NCBI GenBank assembly: GCA_037975125.1
Contig: CM075857.1
Span: 69,023,899 to 69,087,898, forward strand
From: Latrodectus hesperus
Lineage: Eukaryota > Arthropoda > Arachnida > Araneae > Theridiidae
DNA length: 64,000 nt
Direction: 5' to 3'
The notes beneath the pieces were generated by a model. That model was not told where the DNA came from. It saw nothing but the letters and a program-made list of their open reading frames with translations, and made no database searches. Of this stretch, positions 12,831-24,654 are shown one piece after another. The stretch's first letter is position 1; the number at the start of each line of letters is the position of its first letter. The translations under genes were made by a program, and so were the position numbers.

Positions 12831-14535
12831 TTAAATGCACCATTGGCAATTGTTGTAGACGCTTCAGATACAGCTGTGTTGGCCGTCTTGCATCAACAGA
12901 TTGACAAGGAGTGGCAACCACTTGGATTTTATTCTAAAGAGCTCTTACCATCCCAACGTAATTACACTGCTAACGATAGAGAGCTCTTAGCTGCATACAT
13001 GGCAGTGAAATACTTCTGATATATGGTGGAGGGTCGCCCATTTACCATATTTACGGACCACAAGCCCCTCACATTTGCTTTCAGACAGGAGGACAAATGC
13101 TCGCCAAGGCAACTACGCCACTTGAATTATATCAGTCAGTTTTCCACCGATATTCAGCATGTGAAGGGAATTGACAATGTTGTAGCAGACGCCCTCTCCC
13201 GGATAGACATTGCAACGATAGAAACACCATCAAACATTGACTTCCAAGAAATTGCTAACAACCAAAAAAGTAATAAAGAACTAACGGAATTATTGTTACA
13301 TCCTTATAAATCATCCCTAGTGCTTCAATCTTTTGCAATAGGTGATCCTGAAGTTGAGCTGTCTTGTGACACATCCACCAACCACATACGATCATTCGAG
13401 CCTGAAGTTGATAGAAAAAAGATATTCCACAGTCTGCATTCTATCTCACACCCGGGGATTAAAGCTACTGTCAGGCTAGTTGTGGAGACATATGTCTGGC
13501 TGGCAGTGAAGGCGGATGTAAGAGCATGGGCTCAGCAATGCTTGGCCTGTCAAAGTTCAAATGTCGTACGTCATTCCCAAAGCAGACTTGAAACTTTCAT
13601 TCAACCCAACTCCAGATTCGAACATGTACATATTAATATAGTCGGTCCATTACCTCCATCTGAAGGTTGTCAATACTGCCTCACATGCGTCGACCGTTTT
13701 TCAAAGTGGCCAGAAGCCTAACCTATGCTGGACATCACAGCGAAGTCAGTGGCTTCTACCTTCTACGCCGGATGAATTGCAAGATTTGGACCACCTCTAC
13801 GGATTACAACGGACCAGGGCACGCAATTTGAAGCTTCACTTTTCGATACTCTGACCAAATTCTTGGGTACTGCTCGACATCGCACAAGTCCTTGCCATCC
13901 AGCCAGCAATGGCCAAGTAGAAAGATGCCACAGACAACTAAAGGCAGCCATCAGAGCTCACGGCACCATTCAATAAACCTCAACTCTTCCTACCATCCTG
14001 CTGGGGTTCAGAGCTGCATGGAAGGAAGACCTGCAAGCAACTGCAGTGGAGATGCTATACGGAACGACAATCCGGCTACCTAGAGAGTTTCTAAGTCCAT
14101 CATCTGAAACAATGGATCCAGCCACCTTCGTTGGAAAGCTGAAGGACACCATGATAAAATTGTTACCATCCAACAACGACGACAGGAGCATCGAACAGTA
14201 TTTGTCAACAAAGATCTTTCAAACTGCTCTCATATGTTCCTGCGGACAGACACTTTAAAAAAGAGTCTACAACCGCCCTATGAGGGCCCATTCCCGGTCA
14301 TTGAAAGAGGAAATAAAGTCTTCAAACTGCTCATTCGTGGATGGGAAATTACGGTAAATATAGACCGTTTTAAACCCGCCTACAATGCCAAAGATGAAGA
14401 TTATCCTATGTCCCACACCGAACAAGAGACGGAAGTGACAGAAGAGGAAACAACATTTACATCTCCAAGTGTCATTCCAACTACCACAGTTACATGCTCA
14501 GGTCGCCGTGTTCATTTCAACAGGCTGTACCTGTA
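12831..14535 (+). pseudogene. Ty3/Gypsy pol: RNase H and integrase, broken
   Basis: The frame opens with PLAIVVDASDTA and passes HQQIDKEWQPLGFYSK, a tether/RNase H segment. A TGA at 13017 interrupts just before YMVEGRPFTIFTDHKPL. It then continues through ADALSRID to the integrase zinc finger (H at SISHPGIK, and CLACQ) and HINIVGPLP, where Asn replaces the first catalytic Asp of the usual H.D.VGPLP motif. The frame stops at 13719 just after SKWPEA. Homology goes on with TTDQGTQFE (second Asp) and NGQVERCHRQLK (catalytic Glu), with further stops at 13773 and about 13976. The C-terminal part (14234-14536 in another frame) resembles the end of such polyproteins. With one catalytic residue replaced, several stops and at least one frame change, it cannot encode active integrase. 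Confidence 0.88.
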
Positions 14536-14575
14536 ACTACTGGAGAAAATCTCGCTATCGCTGGTGGGAGGCTAC

Positions 14576-14820
14576 TGTAGCGGTCCCGCTGCAAAACGTA
14601 AAGAAACACCAGAAACGTAAGCAAACACTCAAAAAGGTAAACAATGCCCATGGATCAAGACATGCGGCGTAGGAATAAACTTTCTTACCGGACCTGTGTG
14701 ATTAGGCAGAGACGCTACTCAGGTGGTCTGACCTCAGCCGTGTAACTGAGCAATAGCAGCGGAACGCTCACTGCTGCATTTGTCAATATTCATCGAAACG
14801 TAATAATTTATAATTTCCTT
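14576..14820 (+). repeat. Probable 3' LTR of the Ty3/Gypsy fragment
   Basis: It begins with TG at 14576, directly after a short purine-rich tract (GGTGGGAGG) that could serve as the polypurine tract. It is distinctly richer in G+C than its surroundings. The right boundary is not defined because there is no partner LTR to compare and no clear target-site duplication. Confidence 0.45.
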
Positions 14821-16645
14821 TTTTATGGGATAATATGCCTCATTTAAACTAATTGTTAGTAATATTTATTACTAATTAAATAGTTATGTTTGGATTCAAT
14901 TTTAATTATTTTTATTCATCAACATTATAGTCAATCAAAAAAGAAATGTAAGATTGTTGATTTATGCCGATGGACCAATTGTTTATTATTAAGCAGGAAG
15001 AAAATTACTAAACATAATTTAGTAACATACTTATCGGGTGAGTTTGCGATTAAGGATACAAGGAAAGCTGATTCAATTTCAAACTACTAACTTCTTTTTA
15101 TTAATAGCTATGGTTGAATGAACAAATCAGTATATTGATCGTACGCGAGACTACTATACATAGTGGAATATACTCGAGACTTCCATACTTTAAAACTTAT
15201 TGGTATTCCATATTCGTTTCAGTTTTTACTTGCATATATCCTAAAAACCAGCAAATTTTAATATAAGAATTTCAGTTTTTGTTACTTCGCAACACAATTC
15301 GCTTATTTTTTAAGCAATAAGTTGGCTAATTGTAGTCCGTAACAAATATATTGATATTATTCATAAAATAAAAGTCCAATAATTAATATTGGACAAATTT
15401 AACTGAATATAACTGGTTGATTTTCTTCTAATTAGTGAAATCCAAATAAAATCATTAGTTTCCATTTTGAAGAAAACTGAATGACAAATTCTTGATGAGT
15501 TGTTGAATTCTTGAAAAGTTGCGATAAAAAATGCAATTGCAGTGTCATTAATCTTAGGAACGAAAAATCTAATGTTTTATATGCTCCTCGCAAAAATTAA
15601 AATGCTATTCTCATAATCTCTCTTCAATTTGATGATATTATGAGTAACATATAAATAATTGGAGAACCTGAAAAATCTGAGACTTTGGCAGTTAAATTAA
15701 ATAAAAGGAACAATTTGATACTGTTAAAAAATTGTAGATTTAACATGGGTAGAAATATTCGGTTTTGATTCTTGGTAATATTTTTTGCTTTGCTCAGTAA
15801 TTATAAAAGTTCAGATTATATACTCAGAAAATTATTACGTATAACATCATAGCACCTATTTGTATCAACAGACAAAACAACTTGTGATAGATGAAACGAT
15901 TCATAAAGGTAGAAAAAGTATTTATCTTTTGTACTCTTACTCAAGATTAATATATATATCTCTAAATAATCATTTCGAATTGCTGAGAATACACCTAGAA
16001 TTATCTAGAGATTTTTTCATATTTGAGTCAGGTTGTAAGGACAATCATGCTTACAAAAATTTTAATTCAGAGAAGTATGGTACGTATATAACATCTAAGA
16101 CATAATTTTTCTCTGGAATCTTGCATGATAATGTTGGATTAAATTTTTATGCATATTTTACAAGTGAAGAAATAAAAAATTAATTAATTTTATTTATTTT
16201 TCCTTATGTATGATGAATTAGTTATGATGATTTTTTATAAAATAATGTTATAATTATAAAATTTCTATATTTTGTAGTTTCACATAATCCTCAATTGATA
16301 AAAATTATGGATTTAAATTAATATAAATTTTACTTGGTTTCTCTATTAAGGAAATTCACAAGTACAACGTGGTGGGAAAAATGTTCTTGATTAACGGAAG
16401 GCCACTATGACTTGGATTTAAATTATAACAGGAGACAGAAACATGGCTATAGATCCAATATAAGTGGCGATGACTAATTGTACCGTGTTTCAAAATAGTA
16501 CATAGTTTTAAAAATTCAATTAAAAAGTTGTGCTTTATTTTATTTCTAATAATTTGAAAAATTAAAAGTAACATTGAATGAATTTATAAATTAAATTAAG
16601 TCACATTGTGTTTACTTTTTTAATATTAAAAGAAATAATGTTTTG
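14821..16645. other. A+T-rich spacer, no gene seen
   Basis: Short frames occur near 14890-15090 and 15860-16105 but have the Lys/Asn/Ile/Tyr-rich look of random A+T-rich translation. No recognisable repeat family. Confidence 0.5.
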
Positions 16646-16647
16646 TA

Positions 16648-16661
16648 ATAATAATAATAAT

Positions 16662-16742
<81 letters not shown>
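16648..16742. repeat. (TAA)n then (TA)n microsatellite
   Basis: About seven TAA units (16648-16668) run into about 37 uninterrupted TA units to 16742. It is purely simple sequence and probably unstable in length. Confidence 0.97.
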
Positions 16743-16745
<3 letters not shown>

Positions 16746-16984
16746 CAAAAACATTATTTCTAGTTTTTTTTTATTTTGAAATTATGAAAAATTTAATCTA
16801 TAAAACAAAAAATGAACACACAAAAAATACTAGCAACAACTGCTATATGTAATATTTGTTTCATTTGATAACTCTAATAATTATGAGGAAAATATTTATA
16901 TTAGTGATGAAAATATGATTAGAAATGCATTTCAGCTTTTAATAATTCTGGTATATTTATATTTATTAAAAAAATAACTAAAAT

Positions 16985-17290
16985 ATAAAGATATATCTAA
17001 AGCAAATCGTAAGATTCTATCTGGATCTCTTAGACATCGTATTTTATATAGATATCTCATATGATATATAGATTTCAGAACATCCCATAGATATTTTTTA
17101 TATATTTAAGAAACATCCAAGGCATATCCAAAATATCAAAGAGATATCCGTCAGATGTCACAATATTCAAATATCCACAGGATATCCATTTACTGCTACC
17201 CTTTGGGTAACTGGCAGATATTCGGATGCCGTATGGACATCTAAGATACAAAACGATATCCAGATAAATATTTGAGAGATATCTCTAGGA
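16985..17290. repeat. Region rich in degenerate ATATC/GATAT words
   Basis: The words GATATC, GATATCC, AGATAT and AATATC recur about fifteen times over 300 bp, for example at 17052, 17147, 17185, 17254 and 17276, with irregular spacing of roughly 20-70 bp. It looks like an old, eroded tandem array rather than a coding region. It directly abuts the non-LTR fragment that follows. Confidence 0.4.
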
Positions 17291-17306
17291 GGTCGTATGA
17301 ATTTTC

Positions 17307-17785
17307 GTAGTTGCTTGGGAAGATCCTATCTCATGTTGGGATTAACGGAAATAAATGATCGACTGCTTTGTCAGGACTGATTCTGAGGAGGGGATGAGCC
17401 TTTTTGGGGCACTCACTTATCTTTTCCCTTAGGAAGATTGAATTTAACCAACCTGTGGAAGGATTTCTCCCAATTATCTGTGGTAGTTTAAAAGAAGCTC
17501 AGGCTTTTCGACTTTTGCCTTAAAAATATCAAATGGGTTTCTCGCATTTTATGAGTGGTCTTGACCGAACATTCACTTTTCAGCAGGGATACAATATCTT
17601 CCTTGACTGCCATTGATATAGTGTTGTCAGAGTGACCCTTTCTCAAATTTTTGTTTACTTGGATTTTTAAACAGACTAGGCCCTTCAGGATCCTTTATTG
17701 TTTTTACACTCTTTGTATATATTTGAATTTATGGAGATTGTTTAGCAAAGCTAGACAATCTGGAATCAGTAACAACAACAACATT
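17307..17785 (+). mobile_element. Non-LTR retrotransposon 3' end, same family as 9-kb copy
   Basis: This plus-strand, 5'-truncated fragment starts inside the RNase H domain: the second frame of about 17318-17350 reads LSHVGINGN, the WIPSHVG..GN signature. Decayed coding sequence follows, aligned to the minus-strand copy at 9.0-9.45 kb (compare SLKEAQAFRLLP here with AIKEARVLISDF there). The 3' untranslated region carries AGGATCCTTTATTG and TTTAGCAAAGCTAGAC, and the element ends GGAATCAGTAAC followed by (AAC)n at about 17766-17783. It is dead: stops and frame changes occur every few dozen codons. A target-site duplication was not identified. Confidence 0.78.
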
Positions 17786-17789
17786 CTGC

Positions 17790-20147
17790 AATTTCTATCT
17801 TGATAACTTCTACTTTCACTTCAACAGAACTGTTGTTTATCAACAAAAACTGTTTCGGCTCTGTCTGCCTGCAATTGAATATGTGTTAATTCTTGACAGA
17901 TTATGAATAGAAAATATTTTTTCTATAATGATTGGAGACGATATCCATCACTTTTGCTAAAAGTCCCAATGAGCCACTTACCAACTAATCAGTTAATATC
18001 ATAGAGCTTGAAAAGTGTTTTTTGCAATGTATATATTTGAGTATCAGTGAAGTACTCATCTTTATTTCTTTAATGTTTATTTGGTGTATCGTAAGGCCTT
18101 TTTATTTGTTTAAGAATGTTATTGACATTATCGTGGCTAAATATTATTTCGTCTATGGGAAAATATTTTCAAAGTAGTCGTCAGTTTTCTTAATGCAAAG
18201 AAAAATTTATTTTATGCTTTTCCATTGGACTCTGTGTATGGCATCAAAACTTTCTAGTATACTTCCTTATTTTAAATAAAAAGGAAACCTAAAATGAAAA
18301 TTTTCTTTCAGGTTTATCTTTTATTAAAATAAGGATTGCACATAAAATACAGCAGTAACAAATAACAATAAAATAAATGGGCTTTACATTAGTTTACAGT
18401 GAAGTTTTTTCCTCTGTCATTTAATACTCTGTAATTATTTAAGAAAATTCCTTAATTTAATTTAAAATTATTTAAGAAATATTTTACACTCTTTTAATAC
18501 TTAACTTACACTTTTTTTTGCTGCAATATGAATATATTCCTGAGAAAAAAACAATAGAGCACACTAAAATGCAGTTTTACTGATAAGTATCTCATGCTTA
18601 TATTTCATTGGTATTTTAATAATAATTTCTATTCATCTGTTAATATTCTTAACATAATTATAATTTGAGATCAAATGGAAAAAAGTTCTCTATAGTGGTT
18701 TGAAATATTAATTTTTAGTTCCACTTGTTTTTTTCCTAGTATATAATTTGAATATATAAATTTAAAAATTTCTTTTTTATTTTCCAGTTTTAGCTTAAAC
18801 ATCTTATAATCTTTCAGTTACTATTACATTTTTAATGTTTTTTGCTAAGTTAAATTTTAGTAATTTAGCATATTCTTCATTCCTTAGAACTTAAAAAAAA
18901 ATAAATAAAATAAAGCTTGCACATTTCATCTGAAAGAAGTTTATTGATATGAAATTCTTCAGTATTTAGTTCCATGTCTCTAATCCACTTAAAAATATTT
19001 AAATCTTTCTCATTCTGTGTATAAGTAAGTAAGCTTTTTAAAGGAGGTCTTATACTTCAAGTATATTATTGCTTAAACTATTTCCTTTTTTTTTTGTTTT
19101 ATTTTGTTAATTTGATGTATTTTTTTTTATCTTGATTAGTGAATTATGTGAAACTGTCTTATTATTGAAATATTTATCGATATAATTCTTTCAATTTTTT
19201 TATGTAATTCATTTTGAATACCTAACTGTTCAGATGACTATATTCATGTTAATTTTTAATTAATATATTTCAAAATGTTATTTCCTATTGTTAATTTTCT
19301 TTCATGTTTTTATATACTTATTCAGGTTATTCCATTTTGTCATACTTTCCAGAAATATAATTGTTATAATTTTGAAGATAGAAGTAAGAATTTTAATAAA
19401 TTCACAATGCATTCCGAATTATTTTTGTTATGTAACTAGGGTATTTGAATAAATTATTAAAAATTTTTCTTTAAGGAGTGAGAGATAACATCTGAAATAT
19501 GTAAATAAAAAATCTTTATTTGAAACATTTAAAATTTGCATACTATGAAATATTTTATGATATATAATTTTAAGTTAATGCCATCAAACCAAGTTTAACT
19601 AATGAAAATCTGAACAGCATAATTTATTTACATCAAGTATGTGTTTTGCTAATTTATTGACTGATTTTATATGTATGTTTGAATTATTATTATTATTTTT
19701 TTTTAGCTTTTCCAAAAATGGAAAATCTTAAATCATAACATTTTAAAACATATTTTTAGTATTTCACCAGAATTGATTGACAGAGAAAAAATTAGATAAC
19801 CTGATTGAAATTTGATTCAATTACCAGATTACTTACAAAATAAAAAAATAAATGAGAAAAACTATCTTGCTAATAAAAATTGCTGATGCTAGCTGTGAAC
19901 AAATTTTAGTACCACATAAATATGAAATTTTTATTAAAATGAACAATTTTTGAACCATTGATTTTGTTTTTAAAAATTTTGAGAAAAAGTCACTACTTTT
20001 GATTACCAGTATAAAGATGTCATCTTCAGTCAAGGTCAAAATGCTTTCAAAAGTAAAAAATAATTGAATAAATCTATGAATTGTATTGCATAAATATTAT
20101 TTTAGAAGAACAAATGGTTTTTCACCATTGGTAGTTTTATCGGAAAG

Positions 20148-20148
<1 letters not shown>
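17790..20148. other. A+T-rich spacer, no gene seen
   Basis: Long T-rich and A-rich runs, no tRNA-like boxes, no transposase or RT motifs. The short minus-strand frame near 19833-20039 shows no recognisable feature. Confidence 0.5.

Positions 20149-20149
<1 letters not shown>

Positions 20150-20198
<49 letters not shown>
20150..20198. repeat. (TA)n microsatellite
   Basis: About 24 uninterrupted TA units. Confidence 0.97.
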
Positions 20199-20199
<1 letters not shown>

Positions 20200-20287
20200 T
20201 GTATGAAAGGCATAGATATTTATTGATAATTTAATAATGTATGGTTATAAATATTTCACAACTTTATTATTGCATTCATGTAATTAT

Positions 20288-20581
20288 TATTATTTTTTTT
20301 AATAACGACGGGCTCTTGGGTGACTAACCCTTCACCACAACAAGGCCGGAAACTGCTACTCATTTATCGTTACCCAGCGGGCACCTGTGAACCAAGTCAC
20401 GGAGGCGAGTAGCATTACCCGTGTCATACCACCACAGGCCCGTTTATAGGGCGGGCTACATTAATACATCAACACACAAGAAAGGACAGAGAAACACAGA
20501 GAGATAGTAACATCGATGCCCGAACCTGGGACCCACACCTCAAGAGTCAGGAATGCTAACTACTCTGCCATTGGTCGGCAC
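20288..20581 (-). repeat. SINE-D, tRNA-derived, with target-site duplication
   Basis: This 294-bp G+C-rich insert lies on the minus strand. Its head, at the right end, has an A-box-like TGGCAGAGTAGTTAGC (complement of 20555-20570) and a B-box-like CCAGGTTCGGG (complement of about 20519-20529). The 3' end is an A/T-rich tail at 20288-20302. It is flanked by the 12-bp direct repeat TCATGTAATTAT at 20276-20287 and 20582-20593, the footprint of target-primed insertion. No other copy of this family is visible in the window. The pol III boxes suggest it was once transcribed from an internal promoter. Confidence 0.85.
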
Positions 20582-20599
20582 TCATGTAATTATAAAAAC

Positions 20600-22480
20600 A
20601 TCAAGTATTAGTTATTTGCTTATTTGTGTTAATATTAAAAAATATAAGGTTTAACCTTTGTCAAACCAATGAATTCCCTTAGTAAATATTGAAGGTGTTC
20701 TAGCAGACATAATTAATTTATTTGCAATATTTTTAAATATAGAACATATACATAGGTGTACTTTTTATCAGAATAAAAATTTTTACTATCAAAATTAATT
20801 TTTTTAAATGTTGCTGTTGTCTCTATCATATTTTTCACTACAATTTATATTTGGAAGTGTGAATCCAGATAAAAAATATTCTGAAAAGCTGAAAATTTTT
20901 TTCTATGACTTTTCTTGTTTTATATTTATGAAAAAAGAATGAATATTTTTGGTGGATATTTTATAAATCTTCATTATATATATCAGCAATATAAAAAAGT
21001 GTAACTTTATAATTTCTGTTAACATTAGATTCACAATAATTTTTTTTAACCATAAAGTGGTTGTTTTGTTCCATTTGAGATCATGTTTATGCCACTTTAT
21101 TACAATTCTCATTGGCTTAAAATGTCCATGACATCAGATAACATTTTACCTACATCACATATTGAGAAGGTGTCGAAAATCTGACTTGTCATCAAAAATG
21201 TTACCTGCCTTCATATCACGTTCTTTGAGCAGTAGCAAACAAGGCAAAGTTTAACATTAAATGCCTGAGAATATTGTTGAAGCTCATTTTGTTAATAAAA
21301 CTATTTCTTATATAAAGACCAAAGGAACAGTTTGAGAAGCCATTTTCCATTGATGCAAGGCATTAACATGCTGATAATAGAACAGAAAAAAAAAACATGA
21401 AAAAGGCAAGACAACATCCACTTTATGGTTAGTTTAAATTGGCAAGCATGATTTAAATCTTTAAAAATTTCATTTATTAAAGGACATGGTAAATAAGTAA
21501 TTATGATAATTATTTATAGTATTTTAAGTGCATTAATTTTAATAAAACATTTAGATGGGATTTAATGATTGTGTACAGTAAAATATGCATAACTGTACAA
21601 ATTTAAATCCTTCCTGAATTGCAATTTATTTAATAACTCCACTTGTACATTTAACCTGATAACATAAAAGTGTTTGAAATTACAGTTAATAAGAATTAAG
21701 TACTGTTCTACTTAGAAATTAGTTTTGTTTTTCATCTTTATAATTTTTTTAAAATTTTATGTGGAACTCATTCTATATTTTTTGCAAACTTTTTCAGAAT
21801 GAATGAATTGAAATTGTGTTTTAAGAAATATAATATTTGAAAATGAAAACCATGGCCATATTTTGAAAAGTAGGTTTGTAAGAAACAAGGAAATTTTTTA
21901 TGTTATAACAATATAAGTGACTATAATATGGATTTTAACTTTATCATAATGTTTATTTCTATTCTTTTAACATATTGTTTAAATATTACTTATATGTCTG
22001 CGCTTTTGGTTATAATTGAATTTTATAAAGTTATTTTAATAATTTAAAATCTTGTTCGATTTTTAAATTACTCCCATGAACAATATTGTTTGTGTTGTGT
22101 TAAACACATGATTATATTTCGAAATATTGTTTATCCAAAAATATTTGTTTTGTAATGTTAGCAAAATAATGTGATTTTCAGTTCCATGTTCCATGACTAA
22201 ATTTCTTTTAAAGACAACTGAAATCATGCATATATTTTGAGTTATAGTATTTCATTAATTTATATTAGACTTACCTCTTTCCATTGAAATTTCTTATTCC
22301 TTTATCAGAGAAAATACTTTTCTACAAGTTCAAATGCCTTGTAATGTAAACACTAATCTGGGTAATAAGATTAATTGCAGTATTCTTTTAAAAACAGAAA
22401 TAAAAAATTCAAAGATATCTTCTATATGTTTATTGTATCTAATAATTGTTTTTTATGATTTTAAAAATTAATCTTTCAAA
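20600..22480. other. A+T-rich spacer, no gene seen
   Basis: A slightly more mixed stretch at about 21115-21420 shows no frame or known repeat. The remainder is low complexity. Confidence 0.5.
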
Positions 22481-22488
22481 AACAACTA

Positions 22489-23641
22489 CTGTATTTTCCT
22501 GTATATAATCCGCGGAATGTGTTAAAAAAGTTTCGAACTTCATTCTGTGTATTATATACCACCGCAGATAATCTGATAAACACTCTCTCCATCAGTATTG
22601 CTTGCAATAAAGTTTTGAAAGAAATGCCGTTTATGTTTGATAAATTTATGCGTGGTATTTAAATAAATTATGCAATTATTTTTCAAGTGTTTACAAATGT
22701 TTGATAATGTTTATTAAAGTTTGATAAAAAAATGTATCATAATTTTAGAAGAAAAATTTTTATACTCATGTAAGAAAAAATACAATGTTTAAATTAACCT
22801 ATTATTTTAAAAGTAAGTTCTTAAATCATATGAAGTATTTCATATATTTTTTTAATTTATATGTGAATACATATAAGCTATTTAAGATGATTTTTAATAC
22901 AATGGTTGTTAATATTGTTTATATAACTGACAATATATAAATTTAACTATACAAATTAAAACGCCAAATACATTGTCAATAATTAAAAATCTTTTAGTAG
23001 ATGGCACCAGCTGATTTAGTTTAACGATAATCGGCATTGTCCAATTACGTTCATGAACGAATTCAGTTCTTCTGAACGTTATTACAGTTGCAATTTTCTA
23101 ACATCGTTTCACAGTCTGCCTTCATTCTGAAAACATTCACATTTATAAAACCATTAAGTTACAGAGCAAATTTTAAACTACAAGTATAGGGAAGGCAAAT
23201 AAAAAAAATGGTTACAAATATGTTAATGTAAAGTGAGAAAACAAAGCATGCGTGGTACAAAAGAAAAATGTATCCAATGTGCAATGAAATGTAATCCATT
23301 ATTTAATTATTAACAAAACAAATATATTTTATTTTTATAATATGTCTAATCTCATTTTAAGAATTATTAAAAACTTAAAATTAATAAATTTTATTAGAAT
23401 CTTCTCTGATCTTGATCGATGCCACGCTTTAATCTCAGTTTATCTTACTTTGCTTTGAGGTGAATCCAAACAGATCTTTTTCATTATAAATGTTTTTTTT
23501 GTGTGCAGTTTATTATTTTTTAATCGTATTGTGTATGTTTTTTTATTTTGCACCAAATTATCAGCAGTATATATTTTCAACAATACGTCAAAACATTTGC
23601 CGCGGATTATACCGCTGCGAATTATTTACAAGAAAATACGG
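22489..23641. mobile_element. Non-autonomous DNA transposon, TA target site
   Basis: The 27-bp ends at 22489-22515 and 23615-23641 are inverted repeats matching at 22 of 27 positions. The left end reads CTGTATTTTCCTGTATATAA and the right end, on the other strand, CCGTATTTTCTTGTAAATAA. Both ends also carry the subterminal word TATAATCCGCGG in inverted orientation. A TA dinucleotide flanks each side (22487-22488 and 23642-23643), as expected for the Tc1/mariner/pogo superfamily. The 1.1-kb interior is A+T-rich with no intact frame. A short trace near 23158-23190 (YRANFKLQV) recalls the start of the helix-turn-helix of Jerky/Tigger-type pogo transposases, but this is weak. Orientation is therefore not assigned. 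Confidence 0.68.
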
Positions 23642-23649
23642 TAATAAAT

Positions 23650-24331
23650 TTTGTGTCTACATTTGCCACGAAAACTTATTTACATTAAATGAATTATTGC
23701 CTGTATATTTATGTGTATTATATTAATAATTTGTATTTCATATTGCAATCAAGTTACACATTTGTGTTGCTGTGAAATCAGAATTTTACAACTTATATTT
23801 TTGGAGACAATCCTAATTTAAAATAAAATTAAATGTTCAATATCTATCACAAAGTGGTTGTCTTATTTAAGTATGGACTAATGTCTACATCATTTTATTT
23901 TGTTTCAAATAATTTTGTTTTCTGTTTTTAAAATTATGGAAACTTTCTATTAAACTAATGTTTAGAATTTTGATTTTAAAATGAAGAAAAGATATTGCTT
24001 TCAAAGTATTTGAAAATGTGACTTGAATTGAGTTTTTGACCTAGTCCAGTTTTCTTGTCAAATTGTTAGGCTCATTAGTTTCTGTAGAGTCATTTCATGC
24101 TCTCTTGAAATACAAAGCTTTTCAAATTGTCTTTGTAATCATTGATTATGACTTCACGAGTATGTGCTTAAAGATAATTTCCAATAATGAATTTAGCATT
24201 ACTCTTTAATAATAAGAGTTATAACTTTGCTATCAAATGGTATTTTCCGTGCTGTAATTTAAAAAATCCTGTCTCTTGATAAGGAAAAACATCTGTTCAT
24301 CAAATGTGAATCATGTTTCAGATCCACAAGG
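23650..24331. other. A+T-rich spacer, no gene seen
   Basis: Nothing recognisable between the TIR element and the next SINE. Confidence 0.5.
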
Positions 24332-24342
24332 ACATTGACACA

Positions 24343-24637
24343 GGTTTGGCCGTAATGGACTAGTTGGATATGAAGTCATTCTCACTATCAGAAGGTGGTG
24401 AGTTCAAATCCTGGCTTAACCGAAGGTCCGACATGTTCGTTATGGCACTGGGACACATTAAAACTGGGCATGGTTGCAGTGTCATCCAAGTAAAGTGATA
24501 CTTCTGGGAGTGGCAAATCAAGCATTGGGGGTCTTCTGCTTAGTCCCTTCTTCAAAATCACAAAAACTCCACCCAGTTGTTTCTATCTTATATAGCCTAG
24601 TTCAGGGCTAGGTACAAAAAAGCATGCTGGTGCCACA
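24343..24637 (+). repeat. SINE-E, tRNA-derived, with target-site duplication
   Basis: A 295-bp plus-strand insert with an A-box-like TGGACTAGTTGG (24356-24367) and a B-box-like GAGTTCAAATCC near 24400-24412. It is flanked by the 11-bp direct repeat ACATTGACACA at 24332-24342 and 24638-24648. The body contains GGCTTAACCGAAGGTCC and GGGAGTGGCAAATCAA. It serves as the reference for diverged relatives at 44495-44882 and 50020-50205. The 3' end is A-rich and then GCATGCTGGTGCC, without an (AAC)n tail. Confidence 0.85.
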
Positions 24638-24654
24638 ACATTGACACAAGCCAT

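Larger units (their letters stand above)
12828..14820 (+). mobile_element. Ty3/Gypsy LTR retrotransposon fragment
   Basis: This is a plus-strand fragment holding the last part of reverse transcriptase/RNase H, the integrase zinc-binding and catalytic domains, the integrase C-terminal region, a purine-rich GGTGGGAGG tract at about 14563-14570, and a probable 3' LTR starting TGTAGCGG at 14576. The protease, the reverse transcriptase palm, gag and the 5' LTR are missing. No second copy of the LTR start is visible in the window, so a full-length provirus can be excluded here. The right edge is set where the G+C-rich LTR-like sequence fades into A+T-rich DNA and is approximate. Confidence 0.85.

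Noticed and set aside
23490..23726. A 78-residue aromatic-rich frame.
   Set aside because: It runs through the right terminal inverted repeat of the TIR element into spacer, so it cannot be a single gene.
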